Shown: positions 5,986 through 6,579 of the stretch, piece after piece
Numbering within the stretch: the first letter of the stretch is position 1
Layout: the number at the start of each line of letters is the position of its first letter
Source of the DNA: Saprospiraceae bacterium
Lineage (GTDB): Bacteria > Bacteroidota > Bacteroidia > Chitinophagales > Saprospiraceae
DNA length: 6,579 bases
Reading direction: 5' to 3'
NCBI GenBank assembly: GCA_020630895.1
Contig: JAHDII010000192.1
Location: 1 to 6,579 of the forward strand
The notes under the pieces: generated by a model
The model's database searches: none
What the model saw: only the letters and a program-made list of their open reading frames with translations
Told to the model about the DNA's origin: nothing
Translations under genes and position numbers: made by a program

Positions 5986-6579
5986 TTATCCTTGACACAT
6001 GATACAATCAGGATCATCCAAGCTACAAGCTTGGATGTCTGTTTTTTCGATAGGTTTCATGGTCGAAATATTATTTTCTTCATGTTGAAGAGGCTGTTCT
6101 TTTTTTACAACAGTTTTAATGCTAGAAGCTTCTACTTTTACTTCATCATTTGTAAATTGTGTTTGATGTTTTTGACTTAGCGTAAATTTAATTGGATCTA
6201 CTGCCGCTTTAGAACGCAAGTAGTACATTCCTGTTTTTAAGCCTTTTTTCCAAGCATAAAAATGCATAGAAGATAACTTAGCAAAGTTTGGATTTTCCAT
6301 AAATAAATTCATACTTTGACTTTGACATATAAAGGCTCCACGATCTGCTGCCATATCAATAATAGCTTTCATACTAATTTCCCAAGTCGTTTTGTATAAA
6401 TCTTTAAACTCTTGAGGAATGCCTTCAATATTTTGGATAGAACCATTAGAAGCCATAAGTGCCTCTCTTGTTTCTTCATTCCACATTCCTAAACGGATTA
6501 AATCTTTTAATAAATGTTTATTGACAACAATATATTCTCCAGATAGAGTTCTTCTTGTATAAATATTAGAAGTATAAGG
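5986..6579 (-). CDS. nrdA: Ribonucleoside-diphosphate reductase alpha subunit, class Ia (C-terminal part)
   Basis: These are the last 197 residues of the catalytic subunit that reduces ribonucleoside diphosphates to deoxynucleotides with its NrdB radical partner. The frame stays open to the window edge, beginning PYTSNIYTRRTLSGEY. The Met at 6484-6486 is therefore internal and not a start. The segment contains ICQSQSMNLF (93-102 of the visible part), LSSMHFYAWKKGLKTGMYYLR with the YY radical-transfer pair (Y119-Y120, equivalent to E. coli Y730-Y731), then AAVDPIKFT. A variable, charged tail of about 50 residues leads to the C-terminal redox cysteines in PDCIMCQG (C192 and C195), plus C185. 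The sequence is closer to eukaryotic RRM1 than to E. coli NrdA, which is common in Bacteroidota. No nrdB follows; if linked, it lies upstream outside the window. A terminator comes 60 bases after the TAA. Confidence 0.97.
   Translation of the reverse strand, partial: PYTSNIYTRRTLSGEYIVVNKHLLKDLIRLGMWNEETREALMASNGSIQNIEGIPQEFKDLYKTTWEISMKAIIDMAADRGAFICQSQSMNLFMENPNFAKLSSMHFYAWKKGLKTGMYYLRSKAAVDPIKFTLSQKHQTQFTNDEVKVEASSIKTVVKKEQPLQHEENNISTMKPIEKTDIQACSLDDPDCIMCQG

Noticed and set aside
5992..6180. Open frame on the + strand (62 codons)
   Set aside because: It is antisense to the nrdA tail and Phe-rich from the complement of Lys codons; no family recognised.
5986..6486. A complete 166-residue gene starting at MWNEETREAL
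   Set aside because: The frame continues upstream without a stop to the window edge with typical NrdA sequence (PYTSNIYTRR...), so this Met is internal.
1..6579. Mobile element, CRISPR array, tRNA/rRNA or toxin-antitoxin pair
   Set aside because: No transposase or integrase, no regularly spaced repeats, no cloverleaf-like segment and no small paired genes; composition is uniform apart from the short G run at 5240.

Overview
The window is AT-rich (roughly 30% GC by eye), and every gene I can support lies on the minus strand. Several traits point to a member of the Bacteroidota. All five stop codons are TAA. Upstream regions are A/T-rich with no strong Shine-Dalgarno sequence. One intergenic gap carries a TTTG / TAnnTTTG-like promoter. 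The protein families, including a eukaryote-like class Ia ribonucleotide reductase alpha subunit and a fused trehalose-phosphate synthase/phosphatase, fit that phylum. I cannot name the genus.

Layout in transcription order, from high to low coordinates. (1) 6579-5986: the C-terminal 197 residues of NrdA, cut by the window edge and followed by a strong intrinsic terminator at 5896-5926. (2) 5803-4697: a MoeZ-type protein, with a ThiF/MoeB adenylyltransferase domain fused to a rhodanese domain. (3) 4697-2517: a bifunctional OtsA-OtsB trehalose synthesis enzyme whose ATG shares one base with the moeZ stop codon. (4) 2497-1799: a DUF434/DUF5616-type protein of unknown function that starts at TTG, 19 bases after otsAB. 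(5) 1735-23: a polytopic membrane protein resembling the TMTC/GT-C glycosyltransferases, with C-terminal TPR repeats and probably its own promoter.

Genes 2-4 look like one transcription unit. OtsAB makes trehalose from UDP-glucose and glucose-6-phosphate. MoeZ activates and sulfurates ubiquitin-like sulfur carriers for molybdopterin, thiamine or thiolated-tRNA synthesis. The DUF434 protein has no known role. No shared pathway is evident, so the arrangement may reflect only co-expression. The membrane protein ends on a TAA exactly where the fourth TPR expects leucine, and the TPR-like frame continues beyond it to the window edge. That suggests a nonsense mutation, a sequencing error or a real short form.

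I found no RNA genes, insertion sequences, CRISPR arrays, attachment sites or origins. No gene-free stretch exceeds 300 bases; the longest is 5804-5985 (182 bases). I see ordinary housekeeping genes plus one uncharacterised family, not a clear new system.
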